Source: Treponema sp. (GTDB taxonomy: Bacteria > Spirochaetota > Spirochaetia > Treponematales > Treponemataceae). Taken from it: a DNA stretch of 64,000 bases. The stretch spans positions 1 through 64,000 of the forward strand of contig JAFZKN010000021.1 in the NCBI GenBank assembly GCA_017553635.1, written 5' to 3'. The position numbers and the translations under genes were made by a program. This document shows positions 8,220 through 15,458 of the stretch, in pieces; the stretch's first letter is position 1, and the number at the start of each line of letters is the position of its first letter. The notes beneath the pieces are model-generated. The model was not told the DNA's origin. It worked only from the letters and a program-made list of their open reading frames with translations, and did not search any database.

Positions 8220-9087
8220 AATTTTACAAAAGTCTGTAGATTTTATAGAAGCTCATCTGCTCGATAACATCACTTATGTTGATGTCGCAAAGCAGGTAAA
8301 TATGTCACCTTATGAATTTCACAGAACCTTCCGGTTTATTTCCGGCATTACTCCAAGCGCCTATATCAGAAACAGAAGGCTTTCACTCGCAGGTCAGGAG
8401 CTTATGTACACAGACATCAAAGTTACAGACCTTGCAATGAAATACTGGTTTGATTCTGTAGATGGATTTACAAAGGCCTTTTCTCGTTTCCATGGAATTA
8501 CACCGGGTGCCGTAAAGGCCGGCAGCAAAAGTCTTGCAATGTATAATCCGCTCAGCATCAGAGTTACAATGGAAGGAGCTACTCCAATCAAATATAAAAT
8601 GACTGAGCTTGGAACTGTAAACTTTCTTGTAATTCCGCGCTCTTTTTCTGTAGACATAATTGAAGATGACAGCGACGAAAGTATTTCTGATTTTTGGGGA
8701 GAATGCATTCAAAGTAAAAAGCTTGATTTACTGAAAACTTTCCGGGCGAAAAATGACAACAGAGTTTTTGGGCTTTGCTCCGAGCTTAAGGAAGATTCAA
8801 CTTCTTTTGTATATGCGCTGGCGGTTATTGTTCCGGATGATTTTGATTTTACCAAGGCGCCGGAAGGTTTTACAAAATGGCAGGTAGAAAAAAGCCGATA
8901 TGTAATTTTTGATTGCTACGGTAAAGACGGTAACTGCATTTCAAAAGCATGGGAAATTTATTTTCAGAACTTTCTTCCACAAAGCGGTTTGCAGACAAAA
9001 GAGTCACCTGATTTTGAAATTTATTTTGATGACGGCGACCCAGACTTAATGTGCGAACTATGGATTCCAGTTAAAAAAGAGGTCTGA
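8206..9087 (+). CDS. AraC-type regulator with GyrI-like effector domain
   Basis: 293 aa. The N-terminal 100 residues form the double helix-turn-helix of AraC/XylS proteins (YVDVAKQVNMSPYEFHRTFRF and a second HTH near LAMKYWFDSVDGFTKAF..GITP). The remainder (about 120-290) matches the GyrI-like/BacR-type effector-binding domain, including a C-terminal FEIYFDDGDPDLMCELWIPV strand as in the MarA/Rob and SAV-type small-molecule binders. It presumably senses a small hydrophobic or cationic compound. Translationally coupled to the upstream oxidoreductase, which may act on the inducer; that is inference. Confidence 0.85.
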   Translation: MIGFEILQKSVDFIEAHLLDNITYVDVAKQVNMSPYEFHRTFRFISGITPSAYIRNRRLSLAGQELMYTDIKVTDLAMKYWFDSVDGFTKAFSRFHGITPGAVKAGSKSLAMYNPLSIRVTMEGATPIKYKMTELGTVNFLVIPRSFSVDIIEDDSDESISDFWGECIQSKKLDLLKTFRAKNDNRVFGLCSELKEDSTSFVYALAVIVPDDFDFTKAPEGFTKWQVEKSRYVIFDCYGKDGNCISKAWEIYFQNFLPQSGLQTKESPDFEIYFDDGDPDLMCELWIPVKKEV

Positions 9088-9126
9088 ATGAAAACAGAAT
9101 TAAAGACAAAAAGGCTTACCTCATGA
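9088..9126 (+). pseudogene. Possible N-terminal remnant of an acetyltransferase
   Basis: A ribosome-binding site and ATG directly after the AraC stop open a 12-codon frame, MKTELKTKRLTS. This resembles the typical start of RimJ/RimL-type acetyltransferases (LKTERLTLR) but stops at once. About 60 bases of unassigned sequence follow before the convergent gene. A decayed gene is the simplest reading; evidence is thin. Confidence 0.25.
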
Positions 9127-9185
9127 AACTCATTCAGACTGGAGTTGGAATAGCGCTGAAAATCACATTATTCAAAAAGAAACCT

Positions 9186-9674
9186 TTATAACTTTCTTTC
9201 CATATACCCGCAGGTGAATGGGAAAAAATCATATTTTATTGTATGAGTGTGAATGAATCCGTGCGCTTCATACCACTTGCGCAGAACTTTGTTTTCTTCC
9301 ACAATGCTGATTTTCATTTTTGTGCAGTTGTTGCTTCTGGCGCGGGCGAATGCATCTTCTATTAAAGCCTCTCCAATCTTTTTATGTCTGAATTCCGGCA
9401 GTACACAAAGATTGCTCAATTCACACTCAGAGTTTTCTAAATACTGCAGGGAATAATAACCCTGGATTTTTCCATTCCCGTCGTCATAGAAAGCCACCAT
9501 CAGTCTGTGCTCATATTCAAGCTGATTAAGCAGCTTTTCTTCTGTTGTGGCAAAGGCTGTGTGGTACGGTGCATTTTCGATTGTAAAACCAAGCTCGTCT
9601 GCAACAGTCTTAAAGCTTTTTCTGATGATGCTCACACATTCTGCGATTTCACTTTTTTCAATTTCCTTTATCAT
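9186..9674 (-). CDS. GNAT-family N-acetyltransferase
   Basis: 162-aa single-domain GNAT protein. The central block LSNLCVLPEFRHKKIGEALIEDAF is the acetyl-CoA-binding motif A (R/Q-x-x-G/A form), followed by MKISIVEENKVLRKWYEAHGF, the motif B region with the usual N-x-x-x-R-x-x-Y-x-x-x-G-F pattern. Substrate unknown. AAGGAAGG precedes the ATG. It begins one base after the stop of the upstream methyltransferase, so both belong to one minus-strand transcript. Confidence 0.85.
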   Translation of the reverse strand: MIKEIEKSEIAECVSIIRKSFKTVADELGFTIENAPYHTAFATTEEKLLNQLEYEHRLMVAFYDDGNGKIQGYYSLQYLENSECELSNLCVLPEFRHKKIGEALIEDAFARARSNNCTKMKISIVEENKVLRKWYEAHGFIHTHTIKYDFFPFTCGYMERKL

Positions 9675-9675
9675 A

Positions 9676-10503
9676 TTAAACCTTCCTTTTTAAAATCCAG
9701 ATAAGATTGCTTCTGTATTTTGCTGCTGATGACGGATCATTTAAATCTTCTTTGTCGCCTTTGTAACCGCGGTAGATGTCCACAACTTCAAAACCACAAA
9801 GCTCGGCAAGCAAGAACATTTCGCTGCGATAAGTCTGCCGCATTAAAAGAGGACGGACGCGCTCCCCGATAATTTCGCCGGCATCGTTGTAGGTTTCAAA
9901 CTTCCAGTTGCCGTACATTTGCTGCGTGTAAGGATTATACGAGATTGCGTTATAGATTTTTTCGTGGTTGCCGTCTGCATTTACATATTCAAGGCGGAAA
10001 CTGTAATCTTCCGGTGTTGTATTTATCTGCGCTGCCTGAACTGCCGGCCATGGATCAAAGGTATTGAGCGTGAGGATGCCGCCCGAAGTTAGCTGGTCGC
10101 GAAGATTCAGAAGCGCTGCCTTTTGAGTTTTAGTATCCGGTAAATGCATAAAGCCGCTGCGGGCAATTATTGCAAGCGAGTATTTTCTACCGGAATTGAA
10201 CTTTGTCATGTCAGCTGGATAAATGTTGAGCTTGAGTCCCAGTTTTTCTGCCTTGGCGCCAGCAACTTTGCACATCTCTTCGGAAATGTCAGTTCCGTCG
10301 GCAATAATTCCATGCTTGGCAAGATAAAGAAGCACTGCCCCGGTTCCGCAGGCAACATCAACAACGCCGTCGCTGCCATACTTTTTTGCAAGCTCCAGAT
10401 AAAACTCCTGAAAGTTTTCGTGTCTGTCCAATTCCTGCGAATACATTACATCCAGATAACGGTCGTAATTTTCCGCAACATCCTTAAAATCGTGTAAGTC
10501 CAT
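9676..10503 (-). CDS. SAM-dependent methyltransferase (class I)
   Basis: About 275 aa with the Rossmann methyltransferase core: motif I VVDVACGTGAVLLYLA (near residues 50-65), the acidic end of strand 2 (ADGTDIS), and motif LAIIARSGFMHL. Closest in look to the Methyltransf_25/YcgJ-type small-molecule methyltransferases; the acceptor is unknown. Two in-frame ATGs compete: the one at 10509 directly abuts AAGGAGG, whereas the ATG at 10503 has the right 6-nt spacing, so I take the second. It forms a two-gene operon with the downstream acetyltransferase. Confidence 0.82.
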   Translation of the reverse strand: MDLHDFKDVAENYDRYLDVMYSQELDRHENFQEFYLELAKKYGSDGVVDVACGTGAVLLYLAKHGIIADGTDISEEMCKVAGAKAEKLGLKLNIYPADMTKFNSGRKYSLAIIARSGFMHLPDTKTQKAALLNLRDQLTSGGILTLNTFDPWPAVQAAQINTTPEDYSFRLEYVNADGNHEKIYNAISYNPYTQQMYGNWKFETYNDAGEIIGERVRPLLMRQTYRSEMFLLAELCGFEVVDIYRGYKGDKEDLNDPSSAAKYRSNLIWILKRKV

Positions 10504-10544
10504 AATCATCCTCCTTGTGAACTTTTCGCAATTTGCTTAAAGCC

Positions 10545-10580
10545 AAAAAAAAAGACCACTTACCGAAAAGATAAGTGGTC
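10545..10580 (-). terminator. Rho-independent terminator downstream of fba
   Basis: Perfect 9-bp stem GACCACTTA/TAAGTGGTC (10554-10562 and 10572-10580). On the minus strand it is followed by nine T. It lies about 170 bases past the fba stop, so the fba transcript has a long 3' tail. Confidence 0.85.
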
Positions 10581-10608
10581 AGTCTATATCAGTTTATAAT
10601 CTGAAGTC

Positions 10609-10707
10609 TTATTCTTTTCTGTAATCTAAATTCATACCATCGCCTGTATCAGTGGTTGCTGTTGTTGAGGTTTTTGTGTATGCAGTTTCGATTACAGAAA
10701 ATTTCAT
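10609..10707 (-). CDS. Small ORF in the fba 3' region, 32 aa, doubtful
   Basis: A 32-codon frame starting MKFSVIETAYTKTSTTATTD and ending GMNLDYRKE lies between the fba stop and its terminator. It is hydrophilic and Thr-rich, with no signal peptide, and no clear ribosome-binding site precedes the ATG. It could be a small protein or simply the untranslated tail of fba. Confidence 0.25.
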   Translation of the reverse strand: MKFSVIETAYTKTSTTATTDTGDGMNLDYRKE

Positions 10708-10749
10708 CTTAAAAAACCAGACTTCTTTCTTTTTTAGAACGCTAAAGAA

Positions 10750-11757
10750 TTAGTCGTCCAAATGTCCTGCTGAGCCGAGAACTTCGATGTTCTTGCGTGA
10801 GTACATCTTGATAAGTTCGTCGCGTGCCGGTTTGAGGTACTGACGTGGGTCAAAGTCACCAGGATTTTCTGCAAGGTGTTTTCTTACAGCTGCTGTCATT
10901 GCAAGACGTCCGTCTGAGTCAATGTTGATTTTGCAAACTGCAGATTTAGCTGCCTTGCGGAGCTGTTCTTCCGGGATACCTACTGAATCAGGAATTTTTC
11001 CGCCGTACTGTTCGATGATCTTTACATATTCCTGTGGAACTGATGAAGATCCGTGGAGTACGATTGGGAATCCAGGGATTTTCTTTTCGATTTCTTCGAG
11101 AACGTCAAATGCAAGTGGTGGTGGGTTTAATACACCGTCTGGTCCGCGTGTGCACTGTTCCGGAGTAAACTTACAGCGTCCGTGTGATGTTCCGATTGAG
11201 ATTGCAAGTGAGTCACAGCCTGTTTTTGTTACGAAGTCTACAACTTCTTCCGGTTTTGTATATTTTGATTCTTCAGCAGCTACGTCATCTTCTACACCGC
11301 CGAGAACACCAAGTTCTGCTTCTACTGTAACGTCACGGGCGTGAGCGTATTCAACTACTTTCTTAGTTAAAGCAACGTTTTCATCGTAAGGGAGGGCAGA
11401 ACCGTCAATCATTACTGATGAGAATCCGTTGTCGATACAGTCTTTTGCTACTTCAAAAGAAGGACCGTGGTCAAGGTGGAGTACGATCTGCGGTTTAGCG
11501 CATCCGAGTTCCTTAGCATATTCAATAGCACCCTGAGCCATATATCTCAAGAGAGTACCGTTTGCATAAGCGCGTGCACCCTTAGAAACCTGTAAAATAA
11601 CAGGTGATTTTGTTTCAACTGCAGCCTGGATGATAGCCTGCATCTGTTCCATGTTATTAAAGTTGTATGCCGGAATAGCATATCCGCCTTTAATAGCCTT
11701 TGCAAACATCTCTTTTGTGTTTACGAGGCCCAGTTCTTTGTAACTTACGTTAGCCAT
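10750..11757 (-). CDS. fba: Class II fructose-1,6-bisphosphate aldolase
   Basis: 335-aa zinc-dependent aldolase that cleaves fructose 1,6-bisphosphate to dihydroxyacetone phosphate and glyceraldehyde 3-phosphate in glycolysis. Recognisable blocks are AIPAYNFNNMEQMQAI near the N-terminus, VLHLDHGPSFE (zinc histidine and catalytic aspartate), SVMIDGSALPYDENV, VEAELGVLGG, LAISIGTSHGRCKF, and VLHGSSSVPQEY near residue 240. Length and motifs match the long class II form found in treponemes and clostridia. AGGAG sits before the ATG. It diverges from the flaA pair; the neighbouring position of this aldolase and two flaA genes is also what I recall from T. pallidum. Confidence 0.95.
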   Translation of the reverse strand: MANVSYKELGLVNTKEMFAKAIKGGYAIPAYNFNNMEQMQAIIQAAVETKSPVILQVSKGARAYANGTLLRYMAQGAIEYAKELGCAKPQIVLHLDHGPSFEVAKDCIDNGFSSVMIDGSALPYDENVALTKKVVEYAHARDVTVEAELGVLGGVEDDVAAEESKYTKPEEVVDFVTKTGCDSLAISIGTSHGRCKFTPEQCTRGPDGVLNPPPLAFDVLEEIEKKIPGFPIVLHGSSSVPQEYVKIIEQYGGKIPDSVGIPEEQLRKAAKSAVCKINIDSDGRLAMTAAVRKHLAENPGDFDPRQYLKPARDELIKMYSRKNIEVLGSAGHLDD

Positions 11758-11870
11758 ATTTACTCCTTAAAACAGGTTATTTCATACTAAAGATAGTTTG
11801 GAAAAAACACTCTTTTGGGGTATATAGTATGATAAAAACAAGTTTTTTTCAAGTAATGCGAAAATAGAGT

Positions 11871-11899
11871 TTGACAAACAATTTACACCGAATTATAAT
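11871..11899 (+). promoter_or_regulatory. Near-consensus sigma-70 promoter of the flaA operon
   Basis: Consensus -35 TTGACA (11871-11876), 17-nt spacer, consensus -10 TATAAT (11894-11899). The expected start near 11906 gives an 88-nt leader before the ATG at 11994. A fully consensus promoter suits a highly made sheath protein. Confidence 0.85.
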
Positions 11900-11993
11900 G
11901 TACTAAATACTATTGAGAATTAATAAATTTTCCGATATTAAAAGTATGTAACTATCTTCGCATGGATGCGGGGTGGTTTATAAGGAGTTTTTA

Positions 11994-12725
11994 ATGAAAA
12001 AGGGCTTAGTTGTCTTTGCTAGTTTTGCTCTCCTTCTTGCTTCGGGAATCCCTGCTTTTAGCCAGGCTCCTTCGAGAAGTGTAGAGACAGTGATGATTGA
12101 TAATTTTGATGGCAATGATCCGGATGTTACATGGACATGGAATGTTCAGGCAAGTCGTTTTGTTACAGAAGGTTATCCTATTATCAATACTTTTGAAGCT
12201 ATTCCAAACAGTCTTAGACTTGTTACAAAAGCAGATGAGACTCATAAGGTAATCGGTGCAAAAGTAAAGTTTGATCGCAGAGGCGATAACTGGATGGAAA
12301 TCTATCCGGAAAAAGACGGAAAACCTTATGAAATTCCATTCAGAGGAAATGTAAAATCCCTCGATTTCTGGGTATGGGGTGCAAACTACCTTTACTTCCT
12401 CGATGTCCTTGTTCGTGACGCAGACGGTCGTGTTCACATCATTCATTGCGGAAACCTTGCATTTGACGGATGGAGAAACTTTGTAATCGATATTCCTACA
12501 TATATCCGCCAGCATTCACGCCTCCGCTCTGGACCAGAACAGATGACTTTTGTAGGATTTAGAATCACTACAGATCCTGATGAATTTGTTGATGACTATG
12601 TTATTTACATCGATCACTTCAAGTATTCAACAGGTGCTCTCGCATATATTTTTGATGGATATGAACTTCAGAAAGCTGATTTCGGAGATGATGATTCGAA
12701 GAAATCTGATAAGGACGGTCAGTAA
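11994..12725 (+). CDS. flaA: Flagellar filament outer-layer (sheath) protein FlaA, first copy
   Basis: About 243 aa with a classical signal peptide (MKKGLVVFASFALLLASG..AFSQ), as expected for FlaA, which is exported to the periplasm and coats the FlaB core of spirochaete periplasmic flagella. The mature part carries the FlaA-family pattern: a start around VMIDNFDG, GAKVKFDRRGDNW, KSLDFWVWGANYLYFLDVLVRDADGRVH, LAFDGWRNFVIDIP, and VGFRI..IYIDHFKY. AAGGAG lies 7 nt before the ATG at 11994, so the in-frame upstream ATG at 11973 is not used. The acidic Lys/Asp tail (DFGDDDSKKSDKDG) is notable. It overlaps the second copy by one base. Confidence 0.9.
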   Translation: MKKGLVVFASFALLLASGIPAFSQAPSRSVETVMIDNFDGNDPDVTWTWNVQASRFVTEGYPIINTFEAIPNSLRLVTKADETHKVIGAKVKFDRRGDNWMEIYPEKDGKPYEIPFRGNVKSLDFWVWGANYLYFLDVLVRDADGRVHIIHCGNLAFDGWRNFVIDIPTYIRQHSRLRSGPEQMTFVGFRITTDPDEFVDDYVIYIDHFKYSTGALAYIFDGYELQKADFGDDDSKKSDKDGQ

Positions 12726-13447
12726 TGAAAAAGTATATTTTAACAGTAGCAGCTGTTCTTTGTGCAGCAACATTGTCTTTTGCTCAGAGCAAAAGTCTTG
12801 CAGAACCAAATCCTAGTGATATGGGTTCTGGATCAGCAGCAGAAGCTTTGAGAGAAGTTTCAATTGAAAAATTTGAACGTGACGGTGCATGGAATGTTCA
12901 TATTTCTCCAGATGCAGGTGTTATTTCAGCACGCCTTTTCGAAGGAAGTCCTGCAGCTAAGGAAGTTCTTGAAGAAGACAAAGAAAATGAAGATCTTGAC
13001 ACACATGTACTTGGTGTTAAAGTTCAGTTCTTTAGACGCGGTGTAAACTCTATTTACATCACAGCAGTTCGTCCTCTTGCAGTAGAAGGTACAACAAAGA
13101 CTATCTCTGTATGGGTAGCAGGACGTAACCAGGATCACGATATTTTCGTTCTCGTTCAGGATTACTTCGGACACAACTATGAACTCTATCTTGGAAACCT
13201 CGGATTCTCGGGATGGAAACAGATGACATTAGCTGTTCCACCAAGCCCGGATGGAGAACACGGAATCGTTCAGTCAAGCGCATACTATGGCGACAGACCA
13301 GGACTGCGCATTCTTGGATTCAGAATTGACTGTAACCCGATGCTTGCAAAGGGAACATACTATATTTACTTCGACGATCTTCGCGTTGTAACAGACTTGT
13401 TCGAATTACAGAACCGCGATGAAGACGACATGCCGGATAACTGGTAA
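12725..13447 (+). CDS. flaA: Flagellar filament outer-layer (sheath) protein FlaA, second copy
   Basis: 240 aa with a signal peptide (MKKYILTVAAVLCAATLSFAQ). It is a paralogue of the preceding gene: both share GVKVQFFRRGVNS/GAKVKFDRRGDNW, a KTISVWVAGRNQDHDIFVLVQD-like strand, LGNLGFSGWKQMTLAVP, and LGFRID..YYIYFDDLRV. Its start overlaps the stop of the first copy by one base, which should couple translation. A terminator follows. Spirochaetes often have several FlaA proteins that together shape the filament sheath. Confidence 0.88.
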   Translation: MKKYILTVAAVLCAATLSFAQSKSLAEPNPSDMGSGSAAEALREVSIEKFERDGAWNVHISPDAGVISARLFEGSPAAKEVLEEDKENEDLDTHVLGVKVQFFRRGVNSIYITAVRPLAVEGTTKTISVWVAGRNQDHDIFVLVQDYFGHNYELYLGNLGFSGWKQMTLAVPPSPDGEHGIVQSSAYYGDRPGLRILGFRIDCNPMLAKGTYYIYFDDLRVVTDLFELQNRDEDDMPDNW

Positions 13448-13477
13448 TCGTCTGGCCTGATGGCCTGAAGTCAAGAG

Positions 13478-13508
13478 AGCGCACTCGTTTGGGTGCGCTT
13501 TTTTTTTA
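13478..13508 (+). terminator. Rho-independent terminator of the flaA operon
   Basis: Stem AGCGCAC/GTGCGCT (13478-13484, 13493-13499), 8-nt loop, then ten T, 30 bases after the second flaA stop. Confidence 0.9.
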
Positions 13509-13605
13509 TGCCCGGATGGGTTCTGCGCAGTCGCGGGGATTACGTTTGTTGCGCGGATTGCATGGCGCGGCGGTCGTTCGGGGCGCTGTGCGGCTGTGTT
13601 TTGGG
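13509..13605. other. Short GC-rich intergenic patch
   Basis: About 95 bases, clearly richer in G+C than the AT-rich surroundings, with repeated GCG/CGCGG words (such as GTTGCGCGGATT and GGCGCGGCGGTCG). No coding frame or clear hairpin is evident. A second patch of similar character lies at 43403-43480. Confidence 0.5.
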
Positions 13606-13616
13606 TGAATTTTAAC

Positions 13617-14063
13617 TTAGAATTTAATTACAACGTGAGGGTTTGCTTTTCGGATTTTATCTGCAAGATCTGTTTTAATTAACTCGGCGTTGGTTTGAGT
13701 GACCGGGATGTCCGGCTGGTAATTTTCTGCCTTTGTTTTAACAAGAAAATAATAAATCCTGGTTTTGGATATCGGGCTGCTTTTACCCGTCCCAAAAAAA
13801 TCTATATCCTTAAAATACACTGTTTCGGTCTTAAAAATCGAACGGAACGTCATCTTCTGATCATCATACGAAAAATAGCAGCGGTTTACCATAAGAAGGT
13901 TTACAATGCCGATTGCAAGTCCAAAAATGCCGATGAGAGGCGCCCAAAAACTCCGTTCTTCGATAAACAGGATGACTGCAATCGTAAGAACAGACAGGGT
14001 AAAAACCAATATTAAAAACGAAAGCCAGAATTTCTTTGTTTTTGAGTTTGTAAAGGTGACCAT
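13617..14063 (-). CDS. Small membrane protein with possible PH-like domain
   Basis: 148 aa. Two hydrophobic helices (about 12-33 and 38-58) are followed by a soluble domain of beta-strand character (YFSYDDQKMTFRSIFKTETVYFKDIDFFG..IYYFLVKTK). This layout resembles bacterial PH-domain membrane proteins (two helices then a PH-like fold), but I cannot name a family with certainty. It has no Shine-Dalgarno; a good promoter ends 6 nt before the ATG. It appears to be transcribed alone. Confidence 0.6.
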   Translation of the reverse strand: MVTFTNSKTKKFWLSFLILVFTLSVLTIAVILFIEERSFWAPLIGIFGLAIGIVNLLMVNRCYFSYDDQKMTFRSIFKTETVYFKDIDFFGTGKSSPISKTRIYYFLVKTKAENYQPDIPVTQTNAELIKTDLADKIRKANPHVVIKF

Positions 14064-14069
14064 AAGATA

Positions 14070-14098
14070 AAAATACAGCAGGTTCAGCGATTTTTCAA
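14070..14098 (-). promoter_or_regulatory. Promoter of the 148-aa membrane protein gene
   Basis: Minus strand: -35 TTGAAA (14098-14093), 17-nt spacer, -10 TATTTT (14075-14070). The ATG at 14063 begins 6 nt later, so the message is predicted to be leaderless. Confidence 0.55.
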
Positions 14099-14111
14099 GT
14101 TGTGCTGCGGG

Positions 14112-14819
14112 CTACTTTTGTGCTGAATAAATCTTAAACCGTCCTTCTGTTCTGATAAAACTGATTAAGCCGCTGTGGGATAAAAGCCACAGGAGAACGT
14201 TTGCATGCGGGCTGTTTGATTTGTCGAGCTTTTCGCGCACGTCTTTAGACGAAAACTCTCCTTTGAGAAGCTCTGAAGGAATTAAAGAAAGCCAGGATTT
14301 TTTTCCGTTAAAGACATTTTCGCCTTTTATTTCTAAAAGTTTTTTTCCTGTTTTGTACCATGCTTTTTTAAAGTGCCTGCTTTTGTTTTTAAGCTGAACA
14401 GGTTCAGATGTCTTTATTCTCTGTTCACAGATTATTACTTCAAGAAAAATCACTGTAAAATGTCTGTCAGAAAGAAAAGGGGCAAGCCCTGTAAGTCCGT
14501 CAAGCTCACTGTAAACACTGCAGCGTTTAGGGCTTTTTCTTTTGGAAACGGGCTTTTTATTTTCGTCATAGGTTTCGATTATTTTTTCAACTGCTACAGG
14601 GTGAACAATTGTAATGTCAGTTTTATTTTCCAGGGCAACCCTGACTTTTTCTTTTAAGGCAGAAGGGTTTCCAGTCTGAATTTCAATAATTTTTCCTTTA
14701 TCGGTAATTATGTCGGCAATAAAATTTTTAAACGGGACTTCTGTTGTTCCTTTAAACTTTTCTGCATATAAAATTTTTAATGTCCGGTGAAGGTTTGATT
14801 CGTTATATGTGTTTATCAT
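14112..14819 (-). CDS. Hypothetical protein with a nuclease-like N-terminal motif
   Basis: 235 aa, unrecognised. The N-terminal region has LHRTLKILYAEKF, then a conserved-looking FIADIITDKGKIIEIQTGN and a stretch ending TDITIVHPVA. The order helix, D, strand with E-x-Q, strand resembles the core of PD-(D/E)xK nuclease folds, where Q sometimes replaces K. The C-terminal half is basic and ends with a helical, possibly winged-helix segment (VREKLDKSNSPHANVLLWLLSHSGLI). There is no membrane segment. The start ATG has no obvious ribosome-binding site. Function cannot be assigned; the fold proposal is inference from one motif. Confidence 0.6.
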   Translation of the reverse strand: MINTYNESNLHRTLKILYAEKFKGTTEVPFKNFIADIITDKGKIIEIQTGNPSALKEKVRVALENKTDITIVHPVAVEKIIETYDENKKPVSKRKSPKRCSVYSELDGLTGLAPFLSDRHFTVIFLEVIICEQRIKTSEPVQLKNKSRHFKKAWYKTGKKLLEIKGENVFNGKKSWLSLIPSELLKGEFSSKDVREKLDKSNSPHANVLLWLLSHSGLISFIRTEGRFKIYSAQK

Positions 14820-14931
14820 AAAAAAATTCAGCCTTAAAAATGCATTTTTTCTTTATTTTTGAATAGTCTACAAAAATATACATATATTCTGAAAAAAAAC
14901 ATATTCTGATTATTTTCGGCAAAAAAAGTGG

Positions 14932-14959
14932 TTGACTTTATGAATTTCTCGTGTAAAAT
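14932..14959 (+). promoter_or_regulatory. Promoter of the mraZ division operon
   Basis: -35 TTGACT (14932-14937), 16-nt spacer, -10 TAAAAT (14954-14959). Start expected near 14966, giving a leader of about 38 nt that consists largely of the repeated GTGG boxes. Confidence 0.65.
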
Positions 14960-14968
14960 AATTGATAA

Positions 14969-15003
14969 GTGGGAAAAAGTGGGTAAAAGTGGTAAATTGT
15001 GGT
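14969..15003 (+). promoter_or_regulatory. MraZ operator: four GTGG(G/T) boxes at exact 10-bp period
   Basis: GTGGG at 14969 and 14979, GTGGT at 14989 and 14999. MraZ is known to bind direct repeats of about this form upstream of its own gene and repress the dcw operon. Here the array lies after the -10 box and runs up to the ATG at 15004, so bound MraZ could block both initiation and the ribosome. The last box takes the place of a normal Shine-Dalgarno. Confidence 0.8.
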
Positions 15004-15447
15004 ATGGAGCTGTTGACAGGAGAATATAGCAATACTCTTGATGAAAAAGGCAGAATTTTATTTCCTGCTAAACTTCGTCAGGAACTGAATGAATCTACTC
15101 TCATTGTTACACAGGCTCTTGACCGCTGTTTGTGGCTTTTTACTCCGGAAGAATGGAAAAGTTTGTCAAACCGGCTTATGGAATCTGCATCGCCATTTGA
15201 TGCAAAAAACCGTCTTGTTTTAAGGCGCCTTGTGGCTCCTGCACAGGAAGTTGAGTTTGATAAAACCGGCCGTCTTTCGATTCCGCAGAGCTTAAGGGAA
15301 TATGCCGGATTGACGAAGGAGTGTGTACTTTTAGGAATCGATAAGTATATCGAACTTTGGGATGCAGAAACTTATGATCAGTATCTTAAAGAAACCGAAA
15401 GTTCATTCCTTGATGCTGCAGAGGGCCTTAACGCTATTAAATTTTAA
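15004..15447 (+). CDS. mraZ: Transcriptional regulator MraZ
   Basis: 147 aa with two MraZ/SpoVT-AbrB half-domains: LTGEYSNTLDEKGRILFPAKLR at the start (D-x-K-G-R) and EVEFDKTGRLSIPQSLREY in the second half (D-x-x-G-R). MraZ forms a ring that binds GTGG repeats and controls its own division operon. An open frame extends back to 14962, but family starts align with the ATG at 15004. First gene of the division cluster; 11 bases separate it from rsmH. Confidence 0.95.
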   Translation: MELLTGEYSNTLDEKGRILFPAKLRQELNESTLIVTQALDRCLWLFTPEEWKSLSNRLMESASPFDAKNRLVLRRLVAPAQEVEFDKTGRLSIPQSLREYAGLTKECVLLGIDKYIELWDAETYDQYLKETESSFLDAAEGLNAIKF

Positions 15448-15458
15448 GGCGGATTATT

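Noticed and set aside
13101..13283. Short minus-strand frames within the flaA genes
   Set aside because: Shadows of the flaA coding strand; no independent signals.
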